Shown one piece after another: positions 7,918 through 15,801 of a stretch of DNA of 26,996 nucleotides. The translations under genes and the position numbers were made by a program. Numbering within the stretch: position 1 is the stretch's first letter; every line of letters starts with the position of its first letter. The notes beneath the pieces are model-generated. The model saw only the letters and a program-made list of their open reading frames with translations. It was not told where the DNA came from and made no database searches. This DNA comes from Candidatus Woesearchaeota archaeon CG11_big_fil_rev_8_21_14_0_20_43_8 (GTDB lineage Archaea; Nanobdellota; Nanobdellia; Woesearchaeales; CG08-08-20-14), in assembly GCA_002762705.1 (NCBI GenBank), contig PCVE01000060.1:1-26996 (forward strand), in the 5' to 3' direction.

Positions 7918-8808
7918 ATGCAACCGTTCAAAGGAAGACAGGATATCATAAGACGATTCACAAGATCATGTTCTCGTATAAAACCATATATCGAAGCATT
8001 TCTTGACGTCAAAGTCGACTGCGCGATAAAAGAGCTAGACCTTGATATGTTCACATCAAACCAGAGCACTTGTCCAAATGATCAGAACGCGCTCATCGCG
8101 ATGAAATCCGCAGCGTGCAATTATAACGATGGTATCATCGGCCTGAACATATATTCACTTGATTGGTTGACAGATGACATCTATGACTATGCCGCATGCC
8201 ATGAGATGCTGCATCATGTGTTCTTCACTGAATTTTTTCAGAATTTACGAAGTGATGACCGATCAACAGACGCTAATATCCTTTCTGAGGGATTCTCAGA
8301 ATACTGCTGCCAACATATCTTCAGAGATTGGCTGAAAAGCGATTGGGTGATGGAAAAAGTGAGAGCAAAGCAAAGCAAGATTAGATTTCATAACTTGGGT
8401 CGGGCTGATGAATCAGATTATGTATTCTACATGTCGATAGATAAGCACGCTGCGGGTTACAGATTCTTCTGTGATCATCTTGGGACAGACGCAAAGACAC
8501 GTGAAGTCATAAATCTCATCTCGCGTGACACGTTCCATCGCGAATGGACAAGGAAAGTCATGGTCTATTTCCACACACTCGATAAGATGCAGGAAGGGAT
8601 ATTCACCGGATCGCAGATAGAGCTTCTGCCTGCGCTTGAGAAGATATATCGATCGCAAGGAACGCTTGAGACACACAACGTCCCAGACAAACCGATCGCA
8701 TGGTTCGAATATGCAGATGAATATGAGAGACAGATCGAGTTGACAAAGGTCCTTATCGGATCCGTGCCTGTGCGCATACATTTCGAGGAAGGCTTACGCT
8801 ATGGATAA
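7918..8808 (+). CDS. HExxH-motif putative zinc metallopeptidase-like protein, copy 1
   Basis: I do not recognise a named family. The 296-residue protein has CHEMLHH with HEMLH at 95-99, a zinc-peptidase HExxH motif. SEGFSEYC follows, placing glutamates at 124 and 128, which could supply the third zinc ligand as in gluzincins. A later segment AAGYRFFCDHLG is shared with the next gene. There is no signal peptide or membrane helix, so it is probably cytoplasmic. I prefer the ATG at 7918 because it aligns best with the start of its paralogue. A TTG at 7903 would add five residues. The 3' end overlaps the second copy by eight bases, so the two are surely one transcription unit. Proteolytic activity is inferred from the motif only. 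Confidence 0.85.
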   Translation: MQPFKGRQDIIRRFTRSCSRIKPYIEAFLDVKVDCAIKELDLDMFTSNQSTCPNDQNALIAMKSAACNYNDGIIGLNIYSLDWLTDDIYDYAACHEMLHHVFFTEFFQNLRSDDRSTDANILSEGFSEYCCQHIFRDWLKSDWVMEKVRAKQSKIRFHNLGRADESDYVFYMSIDKHAAGYRFFCDHLGTDAKTREVINLISRDTFHREWTRKVMVYFHTLDKMQEGIFTGSQIELLPALEKIYRSQGTLETHNVPDKPIAWFEYADEYERQIELTKVLIGSVPVRIHFEEGLRYG

Positions 8809-9670
8809 AGACGACGCGTATATGATGATAAGATGTGCATATGATTACCTGAAGCCTAAGATAGAAGATGCATTTTCGATGAGGCTTGATCTTCCACTCA
8901 TAAAAGATGACTGGAGATCATTCATGCGACGACATAGCCTTGAAGGGATCGACAGTGCTATTATCGACCAAAAACAACATTCCGCGCCAGGTCTCGAATA
9001 CGTTTCCATCGGAGATACAAGACAGATTTTGTTCAATTCATATTCGACACAATGGAACGAGGATTTCCTGCCAGACTACCGCTGTTGTCACGAGATTCTC
9101 CATGGTGTCTTCTTCGAAGTATACAACAAAGGCAGGATCCCAGATAGAAAAAGTGATGAACTTGAGATGTTTTGCGAAGGTTTCTCAGAATATGGTGCGC
9201 TAAAGATATTTTCGCACTTATATCCACGCGAGAAAGAAAAGATAGACGAGATAGTCGGCGGATTCGATGAAGGATTTGATTTTCGATACCAGGCGTTTTT
9301 GAAGAATGGTTTTCTTGATCTCTGTTACTCTTCATACAGCGCGGGATATTGTTTCTTTGAAGATGGACTTGATGAGAGCGAAGACATCGATGATCTGGTG
9401 AGATTCACCACACGATGGCGTTATAAGAACCAAAGCGTGCTTCAATGGTGCGTGAGAAGATATCTAAAAGAGCAGTTCTACTATAATTTCAACGACATCT
9501 CTGAAGTGCCTATCCTGCATTACTGCGATGATCTAAAGACTTTTCACGACCGACCATCTCTGCCAAGGCAGAGCATCCCGTTCATCGTGCATCTGAATAA
9601 ACAATACGATAGATTCCCAAATCTGGATAAAGAGATACTTAAGCATCTCGGATATATTCCGGAAGAATGA
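8801..9670 (+). CDS. HExxH-motif putative zinc metallopeptidase-like protein, copy 2 (paralogue of the preceding gene)
   Basis: This 289-residue protein is a diverged paralogue of the upstream gene. CHEILHGVFFE places HEILH at 97-101, and CEGFSEYG places glutamates at 126 and 130. The spacing from the first histidine to EGFSEY is identical in both copies. SAGYCFFEDGLD matches AAGYRFFCDHLG in copy 1. Overall similarity outside these blocks is low, so the duplication is old or the copies have specialised. Translation starts at ATG 8801 inside the last codons of copy 1, with GAGGAAGG about nine bases upstream as a ribosome binding site. It is followed by radB, which has its own TATA box. The biological substrate is unknown. 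Confidence 0.85.
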   Translation: MDKDDAYMMIRCAYDYLKPKIEDAFSMRLDLPLIKDDWRSFMRRHSLEGIDSAIIDQKQHSAPGLEYVSIGDTRQILFNSYSTQWNEDFLPDYRCCHEILHGVFFEVYNKGRIPDRKSDELEMFCEGFSEYGALKIFSHLYPREKEKIDEIVGGFDEGFDFRYQAFLKNGFLDLCYSSYSAGYCFFEDGLDESEDIDDLVRFTTRWRYKNQSVLQWCVRRYLKEQFYYNFNDISEVPILHYCDDLKTFHDRPSLPRQSIPFIVHLNKQYDRFPNLDKEILKHLGYIPEE

Positions 9671-9690
9671 CGCTATTCCCCTCCCGCAAA

Positions 9691-9700
9691 CTATAAAAAC
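9691..9700 (+). promoter_or_regulatory. TATA box for radB (leaderless)
   Basis: CTATAAAAAC is centred about 28 bases before the radB ATG at 9723, giving an expected leaderless transcript. Confidence 0.5.
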
Positions 9701-9722
9701 AGCACACACTAACTTCTATATC

Positions 9723-10457
9723 ATGAGGATAACAAGCGGATCGGGAGTGATCGACAGATTACTGAACGGTGGATATGAGACTGATGTCATAACGACCATA
9801 TATGGTCCTGCCGGCAGCGGAAAGACAAATCTCTGCCTTCTTGCGGGGATATCTGTCGCGAAATCAGGGAAAAAAGTCATCTACATCGATACCGAAGGAA
9901 GTTTCTCAGTAGAGAGATTGAAACAGATAGATGAGACAAGCGAATCCCTAAAACATTTCATATTCATGCGGCCTACGAATTTCGATGAGCAGAAACGAGT
10001 GTTCAGCAGGCTAAAAGACGCGAATTTCGAGAATGTCGGACTAATCATCATCGATTCCATGGCCATGCTTTATCGTCTTGAGAAAGGCAAAGTGTCTGAA
10101 GTATATGATATAAACAGAGAGCTCGGACTGCAGCTTGGAATCCTCACAGAGATCGCAAGGAAAGAAGAAGTCCCTGTGCTCCTGACAAACCAAGTCTATG
10201 CAAGCTTCGAGGACAAAGACAAAGTAATGATGGTGGGAGGCGATCTCTTCAAGTATGGAAGCAAGTGCCTAATCGAACTTAAGTCCCTCGCTAACCAACG
10301 TATGGCTGTCTTAAGAAAACATAGAAGCATCGCTGAAGGCAAACGTGCAATATTCCGGATCGTCGATAAAGGTATCGAAGATCTTGAACCTCCGGAAGAG
10401 AGACCAATCAAGGACAAAAACGACGATATTGATGAGATAATCGAAGTAAAGGTCTGA
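9723..10457 (+). CDS. radB: DNA repair and recombination protein RadB
   Basis: RadB is the archaeal RecA/RadA paralogue thought to assist homologous recombination, binding DNA and ATP but hydrolysing ATP poorly. The 244-residue protein consists only of the RecA core: Walker A GPAGSGKT at 28-35, YIDTEGSF at 54-61, and Walker B LIIIDSM with Asp111. LLTNQVYA matches the L2-side NQV segment of the family. It lacks the N-terminal helix-hairpin-helix domain of RadA, as expected for RadB. An acidic tail (KNDDIDEIIE) ends the protein. RadB occurs in Euryarchaeota and DPANN lineages, which supports the taxonomic reading. It is monocistronic with its own promoter. Confidence 0.93.
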   Translation: MRITSGSGVIDRLLNGGYETDVITTIYGPAGSGKTNLCLLAGISVAKSGKKVIYIDTEGSFSVERLKQIDETSESLKHFIFMRPTNFDEQKRVFSRLKDANFENVGLIIIDSMAMLYRLEKGKVSEVYDINRELGLQLGILTEIARKEEVPVLLTNQVYASFEDKDKVMMVGGDLFKYGSKCLIELKSLANQRMAVLRKHRSIAEGKRAIFRIVDKGIEDLEPPEERPIKDKNDDIDEIIEVKV

Positions 10458-10471
10458 ATCAGAGAACGCTA

Positions 10472-10485
10472 CATGCTAGAGCATG
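10472..10485. repeat. Short perfect palindrome downstream of radB
   Basis: CATGCTAGAGCATG is a perfect inverted repeat (6-base arms, 2-base centre) 15 bases after the radB stop. It could form part of a terminator hairpin or a protein-binding site. No T-run follows directly. Confidence 0.4.
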
Positions 10486-10541
10486 CAGTAACACTTGTAT
10501 TTGACATATCAAAGACATAGTCCCAAAGGATATCGGATAGT

Positions 10542-10551
10542 TTTTTATATG
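10542..10551 (+). promoter_or_regulatory. TATA box for the HIT gene pair (leaderless)
   Basis: TTTTTATATG is centred about 26 bases before the ATG at 10572, which predicts a leaderless transcript covering both HIT genes. Confidence 0.5.
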
Positions 10552-10571
10552 AGATTCTCAATTGGAATATT

Positions 10572-11807
10572 ATGATAAAGCAGCAGATACAACCACAGAC
10601 CCCTGTGGTCCAGGCGACCCAGGATACATCAGCTAGCTGCATATTCTGCAAGATAATAAAAGGCGAGATACCAGCAAAGAAGGTGCATGAGGATGATAAG
10701 GTCATCTGTATCCTTGATCTCTATCCAGCATCGAAAGGGCACGTGATAATAATCCCAAAAGAACATCACATGATCATGCCTCAGCTATCTGCTGAATTGA
10801 TCGGGCACATGGGTCTCATATCAAAGAAGATCAGCGCAGCGATCCTCAAGACGACAGACGCTGAGGGGATCGATGTATTTGTGGCTAATGGTCAGCCTGC
10901 AGGACAGAAAGCTCCGCATTTTCTTATGCATGTGATCCCGCGATACAAAAATGATGCGCTTAATTTCACCTTACCTGAAGTCCAGATGAACCCTGCAGAA
11001 TTAGATGGTCTTTTCGAGCAGATCATGCCTCTTGCAGACAGATTGCGTGATGGGCCAAGACAAGAGACACCTTCTGTCCAGGCAACAGTATCGCCAAAAG
11101 TCCAGCCTCAGCCAACGCAGCAACAGCAGCAGCTGACTGAAGAGCAGCTCATGCAAGTGCTTGATGCAAACCCACAGTTAAAGACACTTCTTATGACACA
11201 ATCTGGCGCAGTGAAAGCGGCGATCTCGCAGAATCCTCAGCTCCAACGAATATTTGCGGGGCATGATATCAATGCGATAAGCCAGAAGCTAAACAGCAAA
11301 GGACCATCAGGCGGTGGCATGGATCTTGATAAGATCTCGAACATGCTTGATGATAGGACACCATCTCCTACAAGACCGGAACCAGTTGTGCAGGAGAAAA
11401 CACCTTCTGCGGCAGACAGACAATCTGCACAGGAATACACGACTCCTTATCCACAGCCATCACAGACCGCACAGCCAAAACCGATGCCACAGACCAATCC
11501 AGTCACAAAACCAGATCCTATACCAAATGTCCAGCCTACAACGCAGACAATAGTCCAAAACACGACGCCACCGATCAAGCCAGCGTCAATAAACGCGAGC
11601 GCATTGCCACCATTGCCAAGTCCTCCTGCTCAGATATCAGAAGAGACAAAACCAACAGTGCCTATGGCAAAAGAGCCAGAACAAAAAGCGACCGGACCTG
11701 CGCAGCAACCCATGAACACTTCACCGCCTCAGGCAGAAGAGCCAAAGAAAGAAGAGAAGAAAAAAGGTGTGGATCTTGATAAGATATCAGAATTATTAGG
11801 TGCTTAG
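10572..11807 (+). CDS. HIT-family protein with long proline/glutamine-rich C-terminal extension
   Basis: The N-terminal 160 residues form a histidine-triad (HIT) domain: CIFCKIIKGEIPAKK with the zinc pair Cys23/Cys26, SKGHVIIIPKEHH, and the C-terminal triad region HFLMHVIPR (116-124). HIT enzymes use the middle histidine of HxHxH as nucleophile on nucleoside monophosphate substrates. Here that position is Leu118, so hydrolase activity is doubtful. A predicted helical part (190-230) carries two NPQL repeats. A proline/glutamine/threonine-rich linker follows. The sequence DLDKIS occurs at 251 and again near the C-terminus at 401, next to a lysine/glutamate-rich tract. The tail is likely disordered with two short binding motifs. 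It is followed after two bases by a second HIT gene. Confidence 0.88.
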   Translation: MIKQQIQPQTPVVQATQDTSASCIFCKIIKGEIPAKKVHEDDKVICILDLYPASKGHVIIIPKEHHMIMPQLSAELIGHMGLISKKISAAILKTTDAEGIDVFVANGQPAGQKAPHFLMHVIPRYKNDALNFTLPEVQMNPAELDGLFEQIMPLADRLRDGPRQETPSVQATVSPKVQPQPTQQQQQLTEEQLMQVLDANPQLKTLLMTQSGAVKAAISQNPQLQRIFAGHDINAISQKLNSKGPSGGGMDLDKISNMLDDRTPSPTRPEPVVQEKTPSAADRQSAQEYTTPYPQPSQTAQPKPMPQTNPVTKPDPIPNVQPTTQTIVQNTTPPIKPASINASALPPLPSPPAQISEETKPTVPMAKEPEQKATGPAQQPMNTSPPQAEEPKKEEKKKGVDLDKISELLGA

Positions 11808-11809
11808 AT

Positions 11810-12310
11810 ATGCCACAAGCAGATTGTCCATTATGCAAGATGTTGAAGGGAGAGATTCCCGCAAAAAAGATATATGAAGATGACAAGATAGTCATTGCTC
11901 TCCATCCGATACCAGCGCACAAAGGACATCTCATAATATTCGGAAGAGAGCATAAGCAGATCATATCAGAGATCGATGATGATATACTTAAGAAAATGTT
12001 CGATTTCTCACGGAAACTCTCATCCATGGTATTCGATGCGTTCGCGGCGCAGGGCACGAATGTGCTTATCCAGAATGGAGAGGCCGCAGGACAAACGATA
12101 AATCATTTCTGCATCCACGTCATACCAAGGACTCCTGCTGATGGCGTGAATTTTGAGTGGCAGCCAAAACCAGCAGATGAGGCGCAGCTCTCAGAACTTG
12201 AACAGAAGATAAGCGCGGCGATAAAGGATGCCACTGAAACAGGAGACCCGGGCAATGTCATAAAAGGAGACAATAATTATATGGTCAGGCAGCTTCAGCG
12301 GATACCTTAA
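11810..12310 (+). CDS. HIT-family protein, second copy
   Basis: This 166-residue protein is mainly a HIT domain: CPLCKMLKGEIPAKK with Cys6/Cys9, HKGHLIIFGREH, and HFCIHVIPR (99-107). The catalytic middle histidine is replaced by Cys101, while the outer histidines 99 and 103 remain. It may bind nucleotides without the normal covalent histidine intermediate, or use cysteine. Both are inference. It starts two bases after the upstream HIT gene, with AGGTG about seven to eight bases before the ATG, so the two are co-transcribed and probably interact. A short C-terminal helical segment follows the domain. I see no further domains. Confidence 0.9.
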   Translation: MPQADCPLCKMLKGEIPAKKIYEDDKIVIALHPIPAHKGHLIIFGREHKQIISEIDDDILKKMFDFSRKLSSMVFDAFAAQGTNVLIQNGEAAGQTINHFCIHVIPRTPADGVNFEWQPKPADEAQLSELEQKISAAIKDATETGDPGNVIKGDNNYMVRQLQRIP

Positions 12311-12346
12311 AGAATAAAATATATTTCCGGCACAGATATTTATTCT
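12311..12346. terminator. Inverted repeat between convergent HIT and BatD-like genes
   Basis: AGAATAAA (12311-12318) and TTTATTCT (12339-12346) are perfect 8-base arms around a 20-base loop, directly after the HIT gene stop. The position between two converging genes suggests a bidirectional terminator. The AT-rich stem would be weak. Confidence 0.4.
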
Positions 12347-12388
12347 ATTCAAAACTTTCGAAGATCAAATATCAACTTGACAGATGGC

Positions 12389-13810
12389 TCATTTGACAAG
12401 AGTCTGCGCTATGCTAACAATCTCATCGAAATCCTTTCTGTTCGGCTCATATTTCGCGAACTCAACCATGCCGCAGATATTCAGACACTTCCTTATATGA
12501 TCCTGTGTCTTTTTGTCGAATCTGCCGTGCTTCTTCAACGCGGCCAGTATAGCGGTCGAGGTCATCTCAGTACGGACGCCGAGCATGTGACTGACAAATG
12601 TCCTGACTGAATCAGAGATCATGAAATATGATTCCTTTTGTTCTCCATTTTCAAATGATTTTTTCGCCTTCTCTATCAGTCTTCGGCAATAGGATCTATA
12701 ATTGAATCGCTTTTTTGATGCCTGCTCTTCTTCAGCCTCTAACGCTCTCCTTTTTTTCTTCATGTATAGCAGAAGGGCTGCGAGCAGAAGAAGGATTGTT
12801 ATCGCAAGAAGCAATGGGTCTCTCTTTGGCTTCTGTTTCTCGATCTTCGGTTGTTCGGTCATGTTCTGTCCGGTCTGATTGAACTTGTTGACAGTTAGAT
12901 TCTGGAGCGTGTTATTTGCGAGGCTTCCTGTCATCTGCGCAGTCGTCCCATCAGGAAGCGAATATTGCGCCTTGAAATTCCCTGTATCGTTGGCCGTCGG
13001 ATCGACTTCAAGACCAGTCATATTGTATCCCTGCTGCAGGAGATCGTTATGTTTCTGCTGCACTTCCTGTTTCGCCGCCACGTTCTTGCTGAACTGGTCC
13101 ATCATCTTATTTTGCTCATCGAACTGTTTCTGCATCTGCTGTTTCAGCACGTTCGCATCCTGGCTCATCTGGTTGTTCTGCAATTTGTTCTGCAATTGCT
13201 GCTGCTGTTGCTGCTGTTGTTCCTGCTGCCTTTGCATCTCTTCCTGAGATTGCTGGTTCGCCTGCTGCTGTGTTGCCTGCGAGCCACCAGAGTTCATCGT
13301 GAAACTGAAACTGCTCCCGCTCGATGAGAACGATGTGGAACGCATCTTCTGTCCATCACAATCGTAGATAGTGGTCACTCCTTGCTGAGTCCCCTGCCTG
13401 CTGCTGTTCCCTTCTCCGACTACCACATTGACCTTGTCAGAATCCACAGAGATCTCCTTTCCGGAGTCAGGATCATTATATGTTATCTCAGCCTTATCAA
13501 GAGTGAATTTTCCTGCAGAATAGAGTGATATCGGATCATATAAGATAGACATCTCCTGCTCCGCAGGTATCACACGCTCAAGACATTCCACTTCATATCC
13601 GTTGCTTGCGAGGATGTTCTTGTCCACTATCCGGACTGTGACATCCTGATCGAATGGATTCGTGACATTCAGCATTATCCCAAGATCATCGCCAACAGAA
13701 TAATCTCTGTCATCCACTATCTTCTCGACCTGGATATTCACCCCGTCTACTGTGCACAAAAGAAGCATGAAGATGACAAGATATGCAAGCAGTCTCTCAT
13801 TAATCATCAT
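12389..13810 (-). CDS. BatD-like membrane protein with glutamine-rich region (last gene of the MoxR operon)
   Basis: This 473-residue protein has a hydrophobic signal sequence (residues 5-23), then a predicted beta-rich extracellular part with conserved-looking VTNPFDQDVTVRIVDK, as in BatD/oxygen-tolerance-like proteins. A serine/glutamine-rich stretch includes a run of glutamines (198-205), with a coiled-coil-like part to about 260. Seven or more N-glycosylation sequons lie outside the membrane. The single membrane helix is at 331-350 (DPLLLAITILLLLAALLLYM). A basic stop-transfer is followed by a cytoplasmic helical domain of about 115 residues, similar in position to the C-terminal domain of archaeal BatD/DUF4129-like proteins. 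The start is ATG 13810, one of two adjacent ATGs, two bases after the VWA stop. Family assignment rests mainly on architecture and operon context. Confidence 0.8.
   Translation of the reverse strand: MMINERLLAYLVIFMLLLCTVDGVNIQVEKIVDDRDYSVGDDLGIMLNVTNPFDQDVTVRIVDKNILASNGYEVECLERVIPAEQEMSILYDPISLYSAGKFTLDKAEITYNDPDSGKEISVDSDKVNVVVGEGNSSRQGTQQGVTTIYDCDGQKMRSTSFSSSGSSFSFTMNSGGSQATQQQANQQSQEEMQRQQEQQQQQQQQLQNKLQNNQMSQDANVLKQQMQKQFDEQNKMMDQFSKNVAAKQEVQQKHNDLLQQGYNMTGLEVDPTANDTGNFKAQYSLPDGTTAQMTGSLANNTLQNLTVNKFNQTGQNMTEQPKIEKQKPKRDPLLLAITILLLLAALLLYMKKKRRALEAEEEQASKKRFNYRSYCRRLIEKAKKSFENGEQKESYFMISDSVRTFVSHMLGVRTEMTSTAILAALKKHGRFDKKTQDHIRKCLNICGMVEFAKYEPNRKDFDEIVSIAQTLVK
13196..13233 (-). repeat. 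CAG/CAA codon repeat encoding the glutamine run
   Basis: On the plus strand this reads as a run of GCTGCTGTTG units. It encodes consecutive Gln codons in the BatD-like protein and could vary in length by slippage. Confidence 0.6.
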
Positions 13811-13812
13811 TA

Positions 13813-14766
13813 TCAGCTCAGCACCCTGTATTTACTATGTTGCAGATAAAAGAGGATGATCAATGTCAGCCCGGCGAGGCTTACGAATACATCTTTTATG
13901 CTTGTGTCCTCTTTTTCGCGCTTGATGTCTTTTGCTATGCTATCATAGATATGGTTGAGTGTATCATCATCGACCGACTTGAAATATGTTCCTCCGGTGT
14001 TGGCGGCGATTGCTTTCAATGTGCTCTCATCGAGCTCAGCGTATTGGGCGTTCCCAAACCAGTCATAGCCGAGCACGACTTTCCCTTCGGAACCCATACC
14101 GATCGTGTATACCTGGACCTTGTTCGTCTTTGCGAACGCGACTGCTTCCTGTGGTGTTATGACTCCTGCGTTGTTCACTCCATCAGACAGCAGGATGACG
14201 ATCTTCTTCTTATTAGGTATCGACACAGACATGTCGATCGCGAGGCTGAGACCATCACCGATGGCTGTCCTTCCTTCACGCGGCGCGATCGCCTTCAATT
14301 TATCTTTCACAAGATCCTTTGCCGGACTCAGATAAGCAGCGGTAGTCGCACCGGACTCAAAAGTAACTATCCCGACATAATCATTCGCTTTCAACTGGTC
14401 AAGCAGTGTCTCAGCGCTCTTCTTCGCGGCCTCAAGACGGTTCGGCTTGTAGTCTGTCGCCTGCATGCTGCCGCTGATATCTATCGCGAGCACGACATTG
14501 ACTCCTTTCTTCGCTTTTTTGAGTGGCAGATGAGGATCAGCAACAGCCAAGATAAGAAAGACGATGGCAAGAACGGTCAGGTAGAACCCGATATCCCGTC
14601 GCCATGCATGCTTTCGCCCTTCCTGCGCGCGCTTTATCAATGCTAGGCTTGAGAACTTGATTATATCTCTCTTCTTCTTCTGCCTTGAACGCAGATAGAG
14701 ATATATCAACAGAGGTATACCAAGTAGAAGCGATAGAGCATACGGTTCTGCGAATCTCAATCCCAT
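13813..14766 (-). CDS. VWA-domain membrane protein (BatA-like)
   Basis: The 317-residue protein has three predicted membrane helices (about 8-26, 58-76 and 293-309). Between the second and third lies a von Willebrand factor A domain with a complete metal-ion-dependent adhesion site: DISGS at 96-100, Thr167 in GRTAIGDGL, and Asp195 in LLSDG. The basic segment after helix 1 suggests it is cytoplasmic, which places the VWA domain outside. This architecture is that of BatA/BatB in MoxR operons, where the VWA domain probably binds protein partners. The start ATG 14766 is preceded by GGTGAT at ideal spacing. It sits between the FKBP and BatD-like genes, with gaps of six and two bases. Confidence 0.93.
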   Translation of the reverse strand: MGLRFAEPYALSLLLGIPLLIYLYLRSRQKKKRDIIKFSSLALIKRAQEGRKHAWRRDIGFYLTVLAIVFLILAVADPHLPLKKAKKGVNVVLAIDISGSMQATDYKPNRLEAAKKSAETLLDQLKANDYVGIVTFESGATTAAYLSPAKDLVKDKLKAIAPREGRTAIGDGLSLAIDMSVSIPNKKKIVILLSDGVNNAGVITPQEAVAFAKTNKVQVYTIGMGSEGKVVLGYDWFGNAQYAELDESTLKAIAANTGGTYFKSVDDDTLNHIYDSIAKDIKREKEDTSIKDVFVSLAGLTLIILFYLQHSKYRVLS

Positions 14767-14771
14767 GATGT

Positions 14772-14777
14772 ATCACC
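14772..14777 (-). promoter_or_regulatory. GGTGAT ribosome binding site of the VWA gene
   Basis: GGTGAT lies five bases before the VWA ATG on the minus strand, overlapping the FKBP stop. It matches the archaeal 16S 3' end (ATCACC) and shows internal operon genes use Shine-Dalgarno initiation. Confidence 0.65.
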
Positions 14778-15798
14778 CATAGATCGGCCTCTTTATATCG
14801 ACCATATCGATATCGAACACAAGCGTCTCCCCTGCGAGCGGATGATTCGCGTCGAAAGTCACATTCTCAGCATCAATAGATTTGATAGTACCATACTTGT
14901 TATTGACCATTAACTTGTCGCCGACAGAAAGCATCGTCGACAGGGTATAATTATGTACGCCGACTTCTGTCACAGCATAATCTCCCCATTGCGTACTTGC
15001 CACGTCACTTAACACTGGATTCTGCCTGACGATGAACATCGATGAATTCATCCAGGTCACTGTCGAGTTCCAGGCCGTATTTGGTAGATAGATCGTATCA
15101 CCCTCATCTACATCTATCCTCAACTGCACATTCGTGCCAGTCACTTTCTCGACATAATAATCGACATTTGTCCAGTCAGCATGGATTGTCTGTCCTTCAA
15201 GGAATGTCGAATTCTTCAGATCGCTTCCAAGCATCTGCGCAAAGACCCTTGCGTCGACCAACAAAGAACGTCCGACATGCGCTGCCCGGTTCCTTATTAT
15301 GGTGCTCGGCCATCTATACTGCGCAGATTCGACACGTGTGCCGTAAGCGTCTTTTGGCTCGATCGTGACCCTCTTATGATCTCCGATCTTCATCCCGACA
15401 ACAGCTATCTCCATCCCAGGTATCGCCTGGCCTTTTCCGATCACAAAATCGAAAGTACTATCACGCACATTGAATCCATTCAGACCTTCTTTCTCTGGAA
15501 GTCCGACTATATTCGTATCGAACAATGTGCCATCCAGATATCTGCCTGCATATCTGATGCTGACATTGTCACCTATCTTGGCCATCGAATCAGAAAGCGA
15601 AGTGACATCATCGCCTGAACTGTAACTTTTTATCCCTATGACAAAAAGTATCACGACAAGCACACCTAATAACATCAATACTTCTTTGTTGAGCGCAAAT
15701 GTCTTTTTCTTCTCTGTTTTTGTCACTTGCGGTTTTGGCTGTGCTTCAATCTTTCTATTTCCCTTTGATCTTGTAGCTCTTGCTTTCTTCTTCGGCAT
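14773..15798 (-). CDS. Membrane-anchored FKBP-type (SlyD-like) peptidyl-prolyl isomerase
   Basis: FKBP enzymes catalyse prolyl cis-trans isomerisation, and SlyD-type members with an insert-in-flap domain also act as chaperones. This 341-residue protein has a very basic N-terminus (about 1-33), one membrane helix (39-57, VLMLLGVLVVILFVIG), then the FKBP core (GDNVSIRYAGRYLDGTLFD from about 77, AIPGMEIAVVGMKIGDHKRV near 125-144). Further domain(s) follow, with SlyD-signature NHPLAGETLVFDIDMV near the C-terminus. The insertion is much longer than in usual SlyD. The basic N-terminus predicts the catalytic part outside, and several N-x-S/T sequons agree. A GAGGT ribosome binding site lies just before ATG 15798, at the end of the DUF58 gene. 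Its location inside a MoxR operon suggests it helps fold secreted partners. Confidence 0.9.
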   Translation of the reverse strand: MPKKKARATRSKGNRKIEAQPKPQVTKTEKKKTFALNKEVLMLLGVLVVILFVIGIKSYSSGDDVTSLSDSMAKIGDNVSIRYAGRYLDGTLFDTNIVGLPEKEGLNGFNVRDSTFDFVIGKGQAIPGMEIAVVGMKIGDHKRVTIEPKDAYGTRVESAQYRWPSTIIRNRAAHVGRSLLVDARVFAQMLGSDLKNSTFLEGQTIHADWTNVDYYVEKVTGTNVQLRIDVDEGDTIYLPNTAWNSTVTWMNSSMFIVRQNPVLSDVASTQWGDYAVTEVGVHNYTLSTMLSVGDKLMVNNKYGTIKSIDAENVTFDANHPLAGETLVFDIDMVDIKRPIYG

Positions 15799-15801
15799 TT
15801 T

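Noticed and set aside
13196..13233. Possible CRISPR or tandem intergenic repeat
   Set aside because: The repeat is a three-base codon run inside a coding frame with no spacer structure.
12879..13327. Cysteine- and leucine-rich open frames on the plus strand
   Set aside because: They are antisense readings of the CAG/CAA repeat in the BatD-like gene; the repeated Cys/Leu residues come from the triplet repeat.
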